A stretch of 64,000 bases of DNA. Origin: Endothia cerciana (taxonomy: Eukaryota > Ascomycota > Sordariomycetes > Diaporthales > Cryphonectriaceae). Shown here one piece after another: positions 1-12,158 of the stretch. The stretch lies in contig JALRMH010000046.1 in assembly GCA_026119935.1 (NCBI GenBank), positions 1 through 64,000 of the forward strand. Reading direction: 5' to 3'. The position numbers were made by a program, and so were the translations under genes. The stretch's first letter is position 1, and every line of letters starts with the position of its first letter. Under the pieces are notes generated by a model. That model did no database searches, was not told the DNA's origin, and was given only the letters and a program-made list of their open reading frames with translations.

Positions 1-76
<76 letters not shown>
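1..76. repeat. Poly-C homopolymer at window edge
   Basis: The first 76 bases are an uninterrupted run of C, followed by short G and T runs. The window begins inside it, so its true length is unknown. It may be a genuine homopolymer or an assembly or read-end artefact. It has no coding content. Confidence 0.9.
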
Positions 77-803
77 TTCGGGTTTTTTTGGGTTTTTTTG
101 TTGTTTCCTCAAGCGGGTGTGGCACACACCTGGCATCTCATACGAAACGGGGGAATTGGCATTTTGGCACAGCAGCGGTGGGCACGCAACCGGGGGCCCA
201 GGCAAAAGGGAGGGGGGGGGGTGTGTGTGGGTTTGGTCCGTCTGGTCAGGCGCGGCGGAACTGCATCTGGGAGGAGGCGGGACATTGGGACGGCGTTTTT
301 CCTGTGGTCTCATGTATATTGATGGATGGATGCACGGTAGACTCGGCTGACCGCTGCGCATGACTAGCTGGACACGAGTATCTCGTTGAGAACGAGTCGC
401 TGATGGAGGAGCGGCTGCGGGTCGTGGTGATGATGATTCCCTTACTCGAACCGCACTGAGCGGTTCCTGTTCGGGTTTTAAATGCAGCCCCCTGGTTGAT
501 ATCCTCAGCCCCTTCGACCCCCTTCGACCCCCTCTCCCTTCAAGGAATGTACAAAAGAGAGGCCGCGCTGACCAACCCCTGAACGAGACGGACGATATCG
601 GATCGGTCAGGCACACATGTCTGTCTGCTGGACAGGAGAGAAGACCAGAGACATAAGGAGGGTATGGGAGGCTTGTTATCCCCAGTCAGACAGGTAGGCG
701 GTGTTCTATTGTAGATTGTCCCAAGGACGGGTCACGGCCGAGTACTGAAGGATAGTAAGGCTGTCTGGTCTTCGTCCACCAGACACACACACACACACAC
801 ACA

Positions 804-844
<41 letters not shown>

Positions 845-1300
845 TCTCTTTCCCTGGAGCGACGGGAGGGAGCAGACAGACCCGGGTGAACAGAGAGGGA
901 TATTGGGAGCTCGGAGGGTTCCCTATGTCGGGAAGCCTCCTGTAGGCCTCGATGTCACCGTCCGCCGGAGCCCGCAGCGGCCCTCAGCTGCCCTTTTCCC
1001 TCAACCTATGTGACTTTCCCCTCTACCTTCACTTAGACCTAGACCCGAAATATTGTGGTATGGGGACGTCGGAAATGGTAGAATCGAGTCGCTCCTGGTC
1101 AGGGTTGGCGGGTATCGTCGGGACGTCCCATCTCACCCTTCCGGTCCGCCCGTGTTCTACCTGGGCCCCATCTCAGTCCCTCACCCATGGCCTGGATCCT
1201 CAACCTACATGACCAACCGATGAGCCAGGCCGGCCTGCAGGACCCTGTAAGCAACACCCACCCAGGCACCCTGAGGCACCCTGAGGCACCCACCCCGCGA
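77..1300. other. Intergenic region upstream of acetoacetyl-CoA synthetase
   Basis: No convincing gene is seen. The region holds a dinucleotide microsatellite near 782-849 and a short tandem decamer (ACCCTGAGGC type) at about 1265-1293, just before the preferred start codon. It presumably contains the promoter and leader of the downstream synthetase. No specific promoter element can be defended. Confidence 0.6.
782..849. repeat. (AC)n-(CT)n compound microsatellite
   Basis: About 12 AC units pass directly into about 17 CT units, then into a degenerate CT tail. It lies roughly 450 bp upstream of the synthetase start. CT-rich tracts are common in filamentous-fungal promoters, so a promoter role is possible but unproven. 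Confidence 0.95.
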
Positions 1301-3635
1301 ATGTCGACCCAGGACGCCCTGAAGGCCCCCGACGGGGAGGCCGCCGTCCTCTGGAGGCACCCGGACCCGTCCAGCACCAACCTCGCGCGCTTCATGCGCC
1401 ACGTGGGCCAGGCACACCCCGAGCTCAGCCTGGACTCATACGAGGCCCTCTACCGGTGGTCCATCGAGGACATAGCCGGCTTCTGGGCCGCCGTGTGGGA
1501 GTTCTGCGGGATCAGGGCCTCCCGGCCCTACGACCACGTCCTGCCCCCCGCCGGCTCCACCACCACGCCGCCCATGTTCCCCCGGCCCGACTTCTTCGCC
1601 GGCGCCAGGCTGAACTTCGCCGAGAACCTCCTGTTCCCGGCGGGGGAGCGGGTCGACAAGTCCGCCCCGGCCGTCATCACGGTGACGGAGCGCGAGGGGG
1701 ACGGCGTGCGCGAGACGAGCTGGGCGGCGCTGCGCGAGGCCGTGCGGCGGTGCGCCAGCGCCCTGAGGGCGTTCGGCCTGGGGCCCGACGACGTCGTCGC
1801 CGGCTTCGTGTCGAACCACGTCGAGGCGCTGGTGGCCATGCTGGCCGCCGCCTCGATAGGGGCCGCCTGGACGGGGATCAGCCCCGACACCGGCGTGTCT
1901 GCCGTGCTGGACCGCCTGTCCCAGATCGGGCCCAGGGTCCTGTTCGCGGACAACGCGATGGTGTACAACGGGAAGGAGTGGTCCGGCAGGGGGAAGACGG
2001 CCGAGGTCGTGGGCGAGCTGCGGGCCAAGGGGCTGGAGCTGGTCGTGGTGATCGAGGCCCTGCGCGGTGCCGAGATGGGCATGGAGGAGCTGGGCGGCAG
2101 GGCCGGCCGGGTCGAGGCGTGGGATGCCTTCCTGGCCGGTGCGTCGGGCGAGCCGCTGCGCTTCGAGCAGCTCCCGCCGTCGCACCCCCTCTACATCCTC
2201 TACAGCAGCGGCACGACCGGCCTCCCCAAGGCCATCGTCCACACCGCGGCGGGCACGCTCGTCCAGCACAAGAAGGAGCACTACCTGCACTGCTCCATGA
2301 CCTCGGCGAGCCGGATGCTGTACTACACCACCACCTCCTGGATGATGTGGCACTGGAGCATCTCGGCGCTCGCGGTCGGCGCCTCCCTGGTGCTGTACAC
2401 GGGCTCCCCGTTCCGGCCCCACGGGCACCTCTCCCTCCCCCGCCTCCTCTCGCGGCTCCGCGTCACGCACTTCGGCACGAGCGCGGCGTACCTCGTCGCC
2501 CTCGAGGCCGGCGGCGTCCGGCCCGCCGCGGAGCCCGACCTGGACCTCGGCGCCCTCGAGGCCGTCTACTCCACCGCGAGCCCGCTCCCGCCCTCCACGT
2601 TCGCGTTCGTCTACGCGGCCTTCCCCCCGGCCGTCAACCTGGGCAGCATCACTGGCGGCACCGACATCATCTCGCTCTTCGGCGCGCCGTGCCCCCTCCT
2701 GCCGGTCCGTGCGGGCGAGATCCAGTGCGCCGGGCTGGGCATGGCCGTCGAGGTGGTGGACAGCGCCTCCCCGGCGGACGACCCCAGGCCCGTGGAGCCG
2801 CCGGGCGCCCCCGGGGATCTGGTCTGCGTCAAGCCGTTCCCGTGCCAGCCGCTGACGTTCTTTGGCGAGGGTGGACACGAGAAGTATCGAGCTGCCTAGT
2901 ATGTCCCCCCCCCCCTGCCCCTCTCTCACCTCACCCACCCTTCCCCCCAAACTACGAAACTATAGGGGGGAACCTATGTCTACAGTCGAAAGATCGGCGA
3001 GACGTTCCAGAAGAGGCCTGTCTGTCCATACCCCCCGGCCTCGCGGCAGGGGGGTTTCATATATACAAAAGCTTGGTTGATTTAGGCCGGCTGGCTGACC
3101 GGCAACACCGCCGCGTGCCACCAGCTTCGAGCGCTTCACGACCCCCAGCGGGCCCATCTGGGCCCACGGCGACTTCGTCTCGCTCCCGCCGGGCCGCGGC
3201 CTCGTCATGCTCGGCCGCTCCGACGGCGTCCTCAAGCCGGCCGGCGTGCGCTTCGGCTCCGCCGAGGTCTACAACATCCTGACCAGGCACTTCGCGGCGG
3301 ACGTCGACGACGCCGTCTGCGTCGGGCGGCGCAGGCCGTCCGACACGGACGAGGCGGTCTGCCTGTTCCTGGTCATGCGGCCCGGCCGGGCCTTCGTCCC
3401 CGGGGAGACGGACCGCGAGGTGCGGAGGGTCATCAGGGAGCGGCTGAGCCCCAGGCACGTGCCCGCCGTGGTGGCCGAGTGCGGGCCCGAGGGCGTGCCC
3501 CGGACGGGCAACGGGAAGAAGATCGAGGTCGCGGTGAAGCAGATCCTGAGCGGCCTGCCGGTGAGGACCAACGCGTCCGTGGCGAACCCGGGGGCGCTGG
3601 ACTGGTTCAGGACGTGGGCTGCGGAGCACCCCTGA
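1301..3635 (+). CDS. Acetoacetyl-CoA synthetase (acetoacetate-CoA ligase)
   Basis: This is an ANL-superfamily adenylating enzyme that converts acetoacetate, ATP and CoA to acetoacetyl-CoA, used in ketone-body and leucine-carbon recovery. There are two exons, 1301-2898 and 3125-3635, giving 702 aa. The intron (2899-3124, GTATGT...CAG) rejoins KYRAA-YF, a block typical of the family. An N-terminal ACS-type region comes first. The AMP-binding loop YSSGTTGLPK lies near residue 300. Further on are WAHGDF and SDGVLKPAGVRFG, and a C-terminal GNGKKIEV carries the expected adenylation lysine. The frame is open from an ATG at 1187, but 1301 (MSTQ) is preferred because the homologous region starts soon after it and the upstream residues look like leader sequence. 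The 226-nt intron is long for this window and has an 11-base C run five bases after the donor. Confidence 0.93.
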
Positions 3636-4000
3636 CCGCTCAGGAGGGCCTTGCTGGTTTATAGCCCCTGGAGTAGCTGGGGGAAAGGGCAAAAGTTGTT
3701 TAGAAAGAAGAAAAAAGAGATCCTCGCATAGCGTCACACAAAAAAAGACGAGATTGGGGGGGGGGGGGGTGTGGTGTGATGGACCAGATGGTACGGATTC
3801 AACTATTTCATCGTCCAAAGTGCGATATGCCGCGGACCTGACGCCCTGAATCGTGTGATGTACAACATGGCCACTCGAGATTCCTCGAGATCGCCCCCGC
3901 CACCCCAAATCATACCCCGAACGCCTTGGGATATGCACACCAGACCAGACCGTTCCACGTTATACGCACTCAACTTCTTGGGGTGAGCCCCAATCACCGT

Positions 4001-6310
4001 CTAGACGCTAGGTCCTCCCGAGCTCGCGTGCCCGCTTCCCCTCCCTCGACCGTCGTCCAGCAGCAGGTGCGGCTTGATAAAGTCATCGTCCAGCTGTCTG
4101 AACAGTGCCGACGGGTCCTCGGCGGTGAGTAGCTGCTTGAGTGCCCCGGCGGCCGACTTCGCGCCCTCGGACAGGGTGACCGATCTCTCGCGACCCCCAG
4201 CCCCGGCCGCCGAGGACGAGCTCTCTCCGTTCCCTGAAGGGACGGGGCTCGCCCTCCGCTTTGGTGCGGCAGGTGGCAGGTCGGATATGTCGACGTCGCT
4301 GTCGAGCTCTGACTCCGTCACGCTGTTCGAGTTGCTCCCGAGCAGTTCCGTCTGTTCCGGATCGGGAGCATTCCTCGAGCCCTTTCGGCTCATGCTCGCA
4401 GGTCGGCCGATGCCGTGGGGGCTCCTGTGGCCGGATGCCCACCCGGCTGGGTCGGCCTTGCGCTTTCCGTTGGCGCCACCATCGACGGGGTCGAGATGGA
4501 GACTCGAGCCTGTCCGTCGGGGGGTGAAGCCGAAACCTGCGCCGCCGCGCTTGTAATAGCTGCCTCCGGGCACGGCCTCGATGTCGAACTCGTCATCCGA
4601 CTCCAGCTCCTCCGTCACGCCGGTTCGAATGTTCAAAATCTCCAGCATCCGTGCTGTCGTGCCTCCGAATATGATGACGGTCAGGACGACGACCACCAGC
4701 ACTGTCGCCTTCAGCGCAAACCTGTCGTTTCCGGTGATGAGCGCGGCCAGGGCCACACCGACAGCACCTCGGAGACCTGCCCAGAAGAGCATCGCCTGGT
4801 AGTTGTAGGGCAGCTCATCCGGCTGATCCATGACCCCGCGGCGGCGGGCTCGGTATCGGATGAACCAGTTGATGGCTCTCGAGAGCGGGAAGACGGCCAC
4901 CCACCTCGCGGCACAAACAGCCAGGACCGTAACTATGGTGAACAGGGGCTTGTACTCGAGGCCGTCCCCGGTGAACAGCGAGAGCCCAAGATAGATGAAG
5001 ATGAAGTTTTCGGACAGCTGAGCCAGGACCTGGAATGTGTACTTGGTCGTGAGCTGGGTCCTCCTCGACATGTTAAAGTAGGCGTAGTGCTTGAGGGTGA
5101 TACCGCAGAAGAGCAGAGACACGATGCCTGGGGTTCCCGTCGTTAGCATCTGGCCGCGGGGGGGGGGGGGGCGGCATCATCTCGGATGCGGACACTCACC
5201 TGACATCTTGATCGCCTGGGAGAAGAAATATGTAGAGTAGGCGATCAACACAATCAGACAGCTCTCGATCTTGGGGTACCTCCGCACGTATGTGTACTTC
5301 AGGCTGAGCGCAGCCGCGATGCCGACAGCAACGCCGATGGCTAAGCTGCCAAAGAAATCAAACAGGAACGTCCCGATGCCGAAGAAGAGGCTCGCGATAC
5401 CGGACATGTGGGCGGCACCCGTCTTGGACTTCTGCGCGGCCTCGAAGATGACGATGGCGATGGCGTCGTTCAGGATGGACTCGCCGAAGATGATGGTGTA
5501 GAGCTTCGGGTCGACCTTGTAGGAGTTGAAGATGGCCAGGATGGTGACAGGGTCCGTGGCGGAGAGTGTGGCGCCGACGGAGATGGCGTCGACCCAGCCC
5601 ATGTCTAGGCCGTCGAGGGGGATGCGCGTGTACAGCCATAATATGACGCCTATGACGACGGCGGAGAGGAAGGTGCCGGCGAAGGCGAAGGTCAGGATCG
5701 TTCCTATGTTCCGGAAGAAGTTGCTCTGGTGGAGCTCGTATCCCGAGGACAGGATGATCGGGGGCAGGAGCAGGTTGAAGAAGATCTGGTAGTCGAAGCT
5801 GACGAGGTTCTGGAGGGTCTCACCGCCGGCGACTCGTAGGGTCAGCCCGACGATCATGCCTAGCCGCCATGTCAGTCCTGGTCCTTTCCTTCCGTCCTTC
5901 TCCTCACGTTCGAGCCCGGGAAGGATAGCGCACCGGCAAAGATGGAGGCTACAGTCTCGTGTATGGCCGTGACCTTCCTCTGCTGCAGGAAGTAGCTGGT
6001 GAAGAGGGCCAGTATCATCAGCATGATGAGGATGAAGATGGCCCACGATGCGTAGATCTCCTTCTCGGAGGCATCCTCTCCTGCCCGCGGATCTCGTCAG
6101 CTATGTTCGGTCGAGGTCCCCAGCGGGGGGGGGGGAGGGGGTTTTGGGGGGAGATGGCGAGGGCTCGTACCGTCCGGATCGGTCTCCTCAGCTGCACGCC
6201 CTGCAGAAATACCCGTCAGCATCGTCGATAAACGTCACGGGGGTTGTTTGGGATAGGGCGGGGCGCATACGGGAGAGGTCCACGGCGCTGGCGAAGAAGT
6301 GATCGAGCAT
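4001..6310 (-). CDS. NHX1: Na+/H+ (K+/H+) exchanger, Nhx1-like, endosomal/vacuolar
   Basis: This is a CPA1-family cation/proton antiporter that controls pH and ion balance of late endosomes and vacuoles. There are five exons on the minus strand: 6310-6271, 6200-6171, 6080-5934, 5859-5200 and 5127-4001, giving 667 aa. All joins keep frame and use GT-AG. The N-terminus MLDHFFASAVDLS leads to an acidic stretch and the first membrane helix. Family signatures follow in order: FFNLLLPPII (the amiloride-associated segment), the GESILNDAIAIVIFE block with the transport Asn-Asp pair, and AGLRGAVGVALA. The last third is a long cytosolic tail, polar and Ser/Glu-rich, with several acidic runs typical of fungal Nhx1. 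Exon 2 is only 30 nt. Two introns (6170-6081 and 5199-5128) contain long G runs on the plus strand. Confidence 0.95.
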
Positions 6311-7981
6311 GGTCGCGGGGCCGCGCAGGGAGGTCGGATGGTCGGTGGCGGAGGAGGGGCAAGGCGTCAGAAGGATGGTAGCGACGGGGAAAGACCGTCA
6401 CGATGGGTGGCCTCGTAACGGGTTGTGGTCGACACATGGGATCTCAGGGAACTGGACTGGAGTGGGTGCGACTGGGCCTGCAGATACTCTCGGTATACCA
6501 GCCGTCAGATCGCGAGTCGATTTCGATCTCTCTTGAAGAGAACGGTGGCACAACAAAGCCTGTCAAGAGGTTTTGGTAAAGGAGCGATGATGAAGAGGGT
6601 GGGGGTCTAGCACATCATTAGAAGCAGAGAGAGTGAGAGAGTGAGAGAGAGACGAGGACGACGAGGACGACGAGGACGACGACGACGACGACGACGACGC
6701 AATCCGCAATTCACCGATGTTGGCTCCGAGCTGATCTGGAACTTCCGACCTAGCGCCCTGCCCTTGCCTTGTCAACCTGTCCACTTCGGTCCCACCCGAG
6801 ATCCAGCGTACCAAGCCTCTGATCATGTAGAGGGGTGGGGGTTAGGGTCTGTGGTCTCCCTGGTGCCAGAAATAGTAGAATAATCCCATCCACTACCTGG
6901 TACTGAGTGTGCTATTTGGTTTTCCAACGTCCTGGAGGGGATATTCTACTGTCGTTTGTATAGGATTCCAGCCTCTGCATCCTCGGTTGGCAGTATATAT
7001 CCACCCTGTCATCGCAGACCGACGCTGCATGTGAGAGGTACCTACATATGTACTATGTAGTAACACACCACTACAGGCTTGGGACCAGCCTGTACTACGG
7101 TGGTACTAGCACTATCGAACTACCGTACCTGTACAAATTGGTCCCAGTTTCAGAGAGGGGTTGCCCCCCCAGGCCTGACACCGAATACTGGACAGGCTGA
7201 GTGTCTGAGCCGTCTCTCGGCTAGGCCCCCCATGAGATTTACGTGGAACAAACAGACTGGCGTCTCGACCGGAGGGACCAGGGGACCAGAGGTTCAGGGC
7301 CCCCGTCTGTCTGCTGATGGAGCCCCCCAAGGGATGACACGTGGGAGCCAGATACAGTATCTGGGGAAAAGGTGGCCTGTTAGTGGGAAGTGCGAATTCG
7401 TGGCATCCCTCCCCTGTCGACTTGGGAGGTCGCGTGCGGCAGGCAGGGGACCACAGCGCCCGTGACGTCGAACCTCGTCGAGGCTCGTCGCGCCGCGCCC
7501 AGGCTGGGCGTCTCACCCCGGATTGTCTCTTCCATGTCACATCCCATATAGTCGGCCTCCCAGAAGCACCTACACACGTCCATTCCGAGACAAGGAGAGG
7601 ATCCGAATCATTTGACCTCGTCAGGTCGCCTGCGCCTAAGCCTCTGGGCATCTCCTCATCCTCGGTCTGCGTTATGGGCCCTGGCCTGGCTTGAACCCCC
7701 TCCCAGCGCTTCTTTATCCTGCGAAAGCTGTTCGCCCGCGCACCCTCGCCCGGATTCATGAGCACTATACGACATTACCTCAGGAGTGGATGACCGTCGC
7801 AGGGCCGACTTCCGTCCAGCGGCTTGTCCAGGAGAGCCCGGTCAGGCCGCCAAGCACGTACTCGAGACACCCGAGTTGCGTGTGTTCGGCGAGTCCTTAG
7901 AGGCGACACGAACGCGTACACAAGCGGCAGGCGGCAGCTGTACTTGGTCTCCCACACAGGGCGGGTCGACTCCTTGTCCGC
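6311..7981. other. Intergenic region between divergent Nhx1 and sugar-transporter genes
   Basis: The two flanking genes diverge, so both promoters lie here. Short open frames are present but show no recognisable family and no consistent codon use. A GA/GAC-rich microsatellite is at 6627-6699. Nothing else can be supported. Confidence 0.6.
6627..6699. repeat. GA / GAC-type microsatellite
   Basis: GAGA repeats run into GACGAG and then pure GAC triplets. It lies about 320 bp upstream of the Nhx1 start. The apparent poly-Ser/poly-Arg reading frames through it are simple-repeat artefacts. Confidence 0.9.
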
Positions 7982-10125
7982 ATGACCTCGTCAGTAGCCG
8001 AGCCTTCGAATAGGGGCGGCCCCGCTGCCCCCGCCGAGCCCGATGCGCAGTCCCCTTCGTCGAGCAGTCAGGACCAGACCACCCCGGCGCGGAGCAGCAT
8101 CTCCGTCCAGGTCCCGGCCGACGCGGGCAGGCAGGGCGACGAGGTGGACGAGGCATCGCCCCTGCTATCCCCGGCTTCGGGTTCCCACGAGCGACATGGC
8201 TTCCTGGCGGGCGACCGTGCCCGCGCTGCGGAGCCGGACGAGTTCCAGTCTACCAAGAGCATATGGTACCTCATACTGTTGACGATAAGCATCGGGGGGC
8301 TACAGATCGCCTGGTCGGTAGAGCTGTCCAACGGCTCGCCGTACCTCTTGTCGCTCGGCCTGAGCAAGTCTCTGATGGCCCTGGTCTGGATAGCTGGGCC
8401 GCTGACGGGGACCCTGGTGCAGCCGTACGTTGGTATGCTGAGCGACGGGTGCAGGATATCCTGGGGCAAGAGGAAGCCGTTCATGCTCGGGGGCGCTGTG
8501 GCCACCATGGTCTCGTTGATGGTCCTCGCCTGGTCCAAGAGTATCGTCGGTGGCTTCCTGAGCCTCTTCGGGGCAGATCCGGCCTCTCAGGGGGTGGAGG
8601 TGACCATCATCGTCTTCGCCGTGGTATGGGTCTATGCCCTCGATTTCTCCATCAACACAGGTGAGCCGCCCCCTTCTCCCGGTTGCCCAGACGAGGCTAC
8701 GTGCAGCAGCTAAACCCTGTGAAAGTCCAAGCTGCAATCCGCGCCTTCATTGTCGACTGTGCGCCGGCGCATCAGCAGGAGGCCGCGAATGCCATGGCCA
8801 GCAGGATCACCGGCGTCGGAAACATCGTCGGCTACGTCGCCGGCTACGTGGACCTTCCTAAGATCATGTGGTGGCTCGGTGACACTCAGTTCAAGTGCCT
8901 ATGCGCTATTGCCAGCGTGGCCCTGGGGGGCACCGTGTTGGTGAGCATGGCCATCAAGGAGAGAGACCCGCGCCTCGACAGCCCCAAACCGAAATCGCAA
9001 CGGCCCGGGGTCCTCTCGTTCTTCATCAAGCTCTTCACGTCCATCAGGAGGCTACCGCCGCAGACCAAGAAGGTGTGCATCGTGCAGTTCTGCGCGTGGA
9101 TCGGCTTCTTCCCTATGCTCTTCTATACGTCCTCCTACATCGGCGAGATCTATGTCCAACCGTACCTCGAGGAGAACCCCCACATGACCCCCGAGGAGGT
9201 AGACAAGCTATACGAGAAGGCGACCAGGGTGGGCACCTTTGCCCTGCTCATCTTCGCTATAACCAGCCTGACCACAAATGTCTTCCTACCCTGTTTCATC
9301 GCCCCGACCTACGACAGTCAGCCGGTTGGTGAGGCACCGGGCGAGGGGCCTGCCACTTCCCTCCGTACATATGGTGAGAAGAAGAAGTCATGGACGGACC
9401 GTCTCATTATTCCGGGCTTGACCCTCCGCCGCGCCTGGATGCTCTCCCAGCTGCTGTTCATGGTCAGCATGCTCTGCACCGTCATCGTCCGCACAGTCCC
9501 GGCCGCCACCGCCCTTGTCGGCCTAGTAGGCATCACCTGGGCCCTGACGCTCTGGGCGCCGTTCGCCATCATCAGTGCAGAGATCAGCCGCCGCGACGCC
9601 CTTGTGCGTCAAAAGAAGCGCGCCTTCCCTCCACGGCCGGCAGCTGAGCCCTCTCCCGCCGGCCCGTCTCGGTTCGACGGTTACAGCTCCGACCGGGACC
9701 ACAAGCTCGATGGCTCCGAGGACGAGGCCGACCAGGCCGGCGTCATCCTGGGGATCCACAACATGGCCATCGCCGCGCCGCAGATCATCGCCACGATGGG
9801 CTCGAGCCTCATCTTCAAGATCTTCCAGAAGCCCCGCGGCACGCCGGGCGACCACTCGATCGCCATCGTGATGGCCATAGGAGGTGTCACCGTGGGCGCG
9901 TCGGCGTGGTTCATCCACCTCATCCGCGACGAGGCCGAGGGATACTCCGCTGTTGAGGCCCTGGAGACGGACGTCGAGGCCGGCGAGGGCGAGGACTCCG
10001 CCGTGACGCCGCGGTCGAGTGTCGAGGGGGCGGCTCCTATGGGAGGTAAGAGCTCCACCCGGCGGAGCCTGGACCGGGCGACGCTGGTAAGGAACAAAAG
10101 CTCAAGTGGGCTGGACTATGCTTGA
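7982..10125 (+). CDS. SUT/SLC45-type sucrose or alpha-glucoside/H+ symporter (MFS)
   Basis: This is a major facilitator superfamily protein of the glycoside-pentoside-hexuronide/sucrose-transporter type, predicted to import disaccharides with protons at the plasma membrane. There are two exons, 7982-8660 and 8726-10125, giving 692 aa. The 65-nt intron (GTGAGC...AAAG) joins DFSINT to VQAAIRAFIVD, a highly conserved SUT segment. After a polar N-terminus of about 90 residues, the first helices carry GGLQIAWSVELSNGSPYL and then GPLTGTLVQPYVGMLSD. The loop-2 signature RISWGKRKPF follows. About twelve membrane spans are visible, with a large central loop and a polar C-terminal tail. The family includes plant SUTs, fission-yeast Sut1 and animal SLC45. 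Substrate (sucrose versus maltose) cannot be read from sequence. A GH131 glucanase lies about 1.1 kb downstream on the same strand. Confidence 0.9.
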
Positions 10126-11262
10126 TCGGTGGGGCAGGTAAGTAGGCGATTGTGGACTTTCTTGAAGTTGATGTGTCGGGGCCGGAAGGCGGCTGGCGAA
10201 GAGTCTATAGAGTGCGGTTCAATGCCAATTTTAATGCATCTACTGTCTAAACTTCGATATAACGGACCCAGAAAGGCTAGGTCTCCAGATCCTGCGGGGT
10301 TTTACGATCGATGCCACCTCTAGTCGACCCGCAACGACGTTACTTATAAGAGCCAAGGCAACCAAGTGCCAGCAAGAAACCATCGCATCGTCTCGATGAG
10401 CAAGACGTGGACAGGTCCGCAGGCCGAAATACGCCCTTGAGGTGTCCCCGAGGCAGGTAGCCATTTCCCGAGGCGGGCCCCCGATCTGGAGAAGGCTCAC
10501 CAAGACAGGACGAGGAACAGACCTACCGCACCGGGACCACCGTTCTACGACACCATGACCAGCCCGGAACGAGACCCAGTTCGTGGAGGCCATGTTGGCA
10601 CCGTTTCCAATATTAACAGTCAGAACGCGACCGATAGTGAATCGGGCGAGTGTCCTCGGCACATCGCCTTTGTTGAAGATGAAGTAACCTGGGTAGCCGC
10701 GCGGATCCATGGCCACGCGCACCCCTCCGAGGAGGCACGACTTCTCCCGACCGATTCTGTCGCCGAAAAGCATACAGAGCAGGGTCTCGAACTAGGGCGC
10801 AGAGCCCGAGCCAGCGAAGGAGACATGGCACTCCACCCCGTACAGGCTGAAGTCGCCGGGATGCAGCTGCAGCCCAGCCTCAACCAGGATATTCTGCCCG
10901 ACGCAGGCCCCCAGGTCAGATGTTCAAAAGGCGGAAGGTCGCCTCCGCCGATATTTCATTTAGCTGTCCCCATGCGACCATCAATCTGATATGACGGACG
11001 TAGAAGCGGCGCCGGCTTCGCGGATAGGGACCCGTGGTCTCGACGCCAGGGCTTCCGAAAGTCTGGGACGGCTATGGCCAAGCCCCCCTTCTGATTCCGG
11101 GATGTAGGCTACAGGAGCCGCTCCAGACCTGGGTTCGCGGGTATGCACAGCTGGGGGGAAGGGGCAAGATTAAAAGCCGCCCGACGGCGCATCCGGGCTG
11201 TGGCCAACGACCCCTACCTCTGGAGCCGCAACCCCCAGACCCGACCTTCACAGCCTGTCGCG
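10126..11262. other. Intergenic region between transporter and GH131 gene
   Basis: No intact gene is called. The minus strand at about 10240-10890 has an open frame broken by a TAG, with a secreted-protein-like residue pattern; it is entered separately as a possible gene relic. The last part should contain the GH131 promoter. Confidence 0.5.
10240..10890 (-). pseudogene. Possible degenerate coding relic, unknown family
   Basis: On the minus strand a 177-codon frame (10773-10240) is preceded, in the same frame after one TAG, by about 38 more open codons. Segments such as GVRVAMDPRGYPGYFIFN and NMASTNWVSF look like a folded, Gly/aromatic-rich protein rather than random translation. No start, signal peptide or splice pattern could be built. 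I do not recognise the family, and chance open frame is a serious alternative. Confidence 0.22.
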
Positions 11263-12158
11263 ATGCGCCTGACCACCGCCGCCCTGCTCGCCAGCCTCTC
11301 CAGGCCGTCCCTCACGGCCGTCCTGTGGGACGGCCGCTTCAACAGCTTCACCACCGCGGCGGACCTGGACAGCTGGTCGTGGAGCAACGAGGTGGGGCCC
11401 TACCAGTACTACATCCACGGGTCCGAGACCGTCGACAAGTACATCTCGCTGTCCCCCTCGTACAAGAACCCGGCCGACGCCTCGTCCAGGCAGGGCGCGC
11501 AGTTCACCCTCGACGGCACGGCCTACTGGAACGGCCAGACCATGCGGCGGATCGAGCTGATCCCGCAGACGGCCGCCGCCATCAACCAGGGCAAGGTCTA
11601 CTACCACTTCAGCATCGCGCGCAACGCGACGGGCGCGCCGAGCACGTACCGGGAGCATCAGATCTGCTTCTTCGAGAGCCACTTCACCGAGCTCAAGTAC
11701 GGCCAGATCAGCGGCGAGAGCGCGTCGAGCGACCCGAGGCTGCAGTGGATGGTCAACCAGGTCAGCAAGTGGAGCGTCCCGACCTGGGACGCCGGGGTCT
11801 GGCACAACATCGCATATGAGATCGTGAGTCGCGCTGCTCCTCTTTGGGGGAAGGGAGGGGGGGGGGGGGGTTTCCGTGCCGCGGCGGCCGGTGATGGTGT
11901 GGAGTTGACGAAAGAAACCACCACTAGGACTTCTCCGGTAACACTGTGGGCCTTTGGCACTCGACTGGCTCGGACGCCCTGACACAGGTCGTGGCCCCCG
12001 TCTCTGTGTCGACGTCTTCGAATGGGGAGGACTGGCACCTGGGGGTCCTCGAGCTCCCCCGGAGCGGATACTCTGACACCGACGAGCAGTTCTACTTCTC
12101 CGGGGTTTACATCGAGTCCGGTTCTATCACCACTGCCGTCAGCGGACCGTCATCTTAG
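11263..12158 (+). CDS. Secreted glycoside hydrolase family 131 beta-glucanase
   Basis: GH131 enzymes are fungal beta-glucanases acting on beta-1,3/1,6- and beta-1,4-glucans, secreted during plant cell-wall attack. There are two exons, 11263-11823 and 11928-12158, giving 263 aa. The 104-nt intron (GTGAGT...CTAG) rejoins YEI-DFSGNTVGLWHSTGSD. A short hydrophobic N-terminus (MRLTTAALLASLSRPSLTA) looks like a signal peptide. Conserved GH131 blocks follow in order: VGPYQYYIHGS, SLSPSYKNPAD, YWNGQTMRRIELIPQT, EHQICFFESHFTELKYG and, after the intron, WHLGVLELPR and FYFSGVYIESGS. The frame is open further upstream, but the ATG at 11263 directly precedes the signal peptide. There is no CBM1 module. 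The intron contains a 14-base G run. Confidence 0.92.

Noticed and set aside
1436..2950. 504-codon minus-strand frame opposite acetoacetyl-CoA synthetase
   Set aside because: Arg/Gly/Pro-rich translation typical of antisense of a GC-rich gene; the plus strand has a clear enzyme. The 608-codon frame at 1456-3282 (+) is the same kind of shadow.
10555..10989. 144-codon plus-strand frame downstream of the sugar transporter
   Set aside because: Composition shows no protein-like pattern; the minus strand is the more coding-like of the two.
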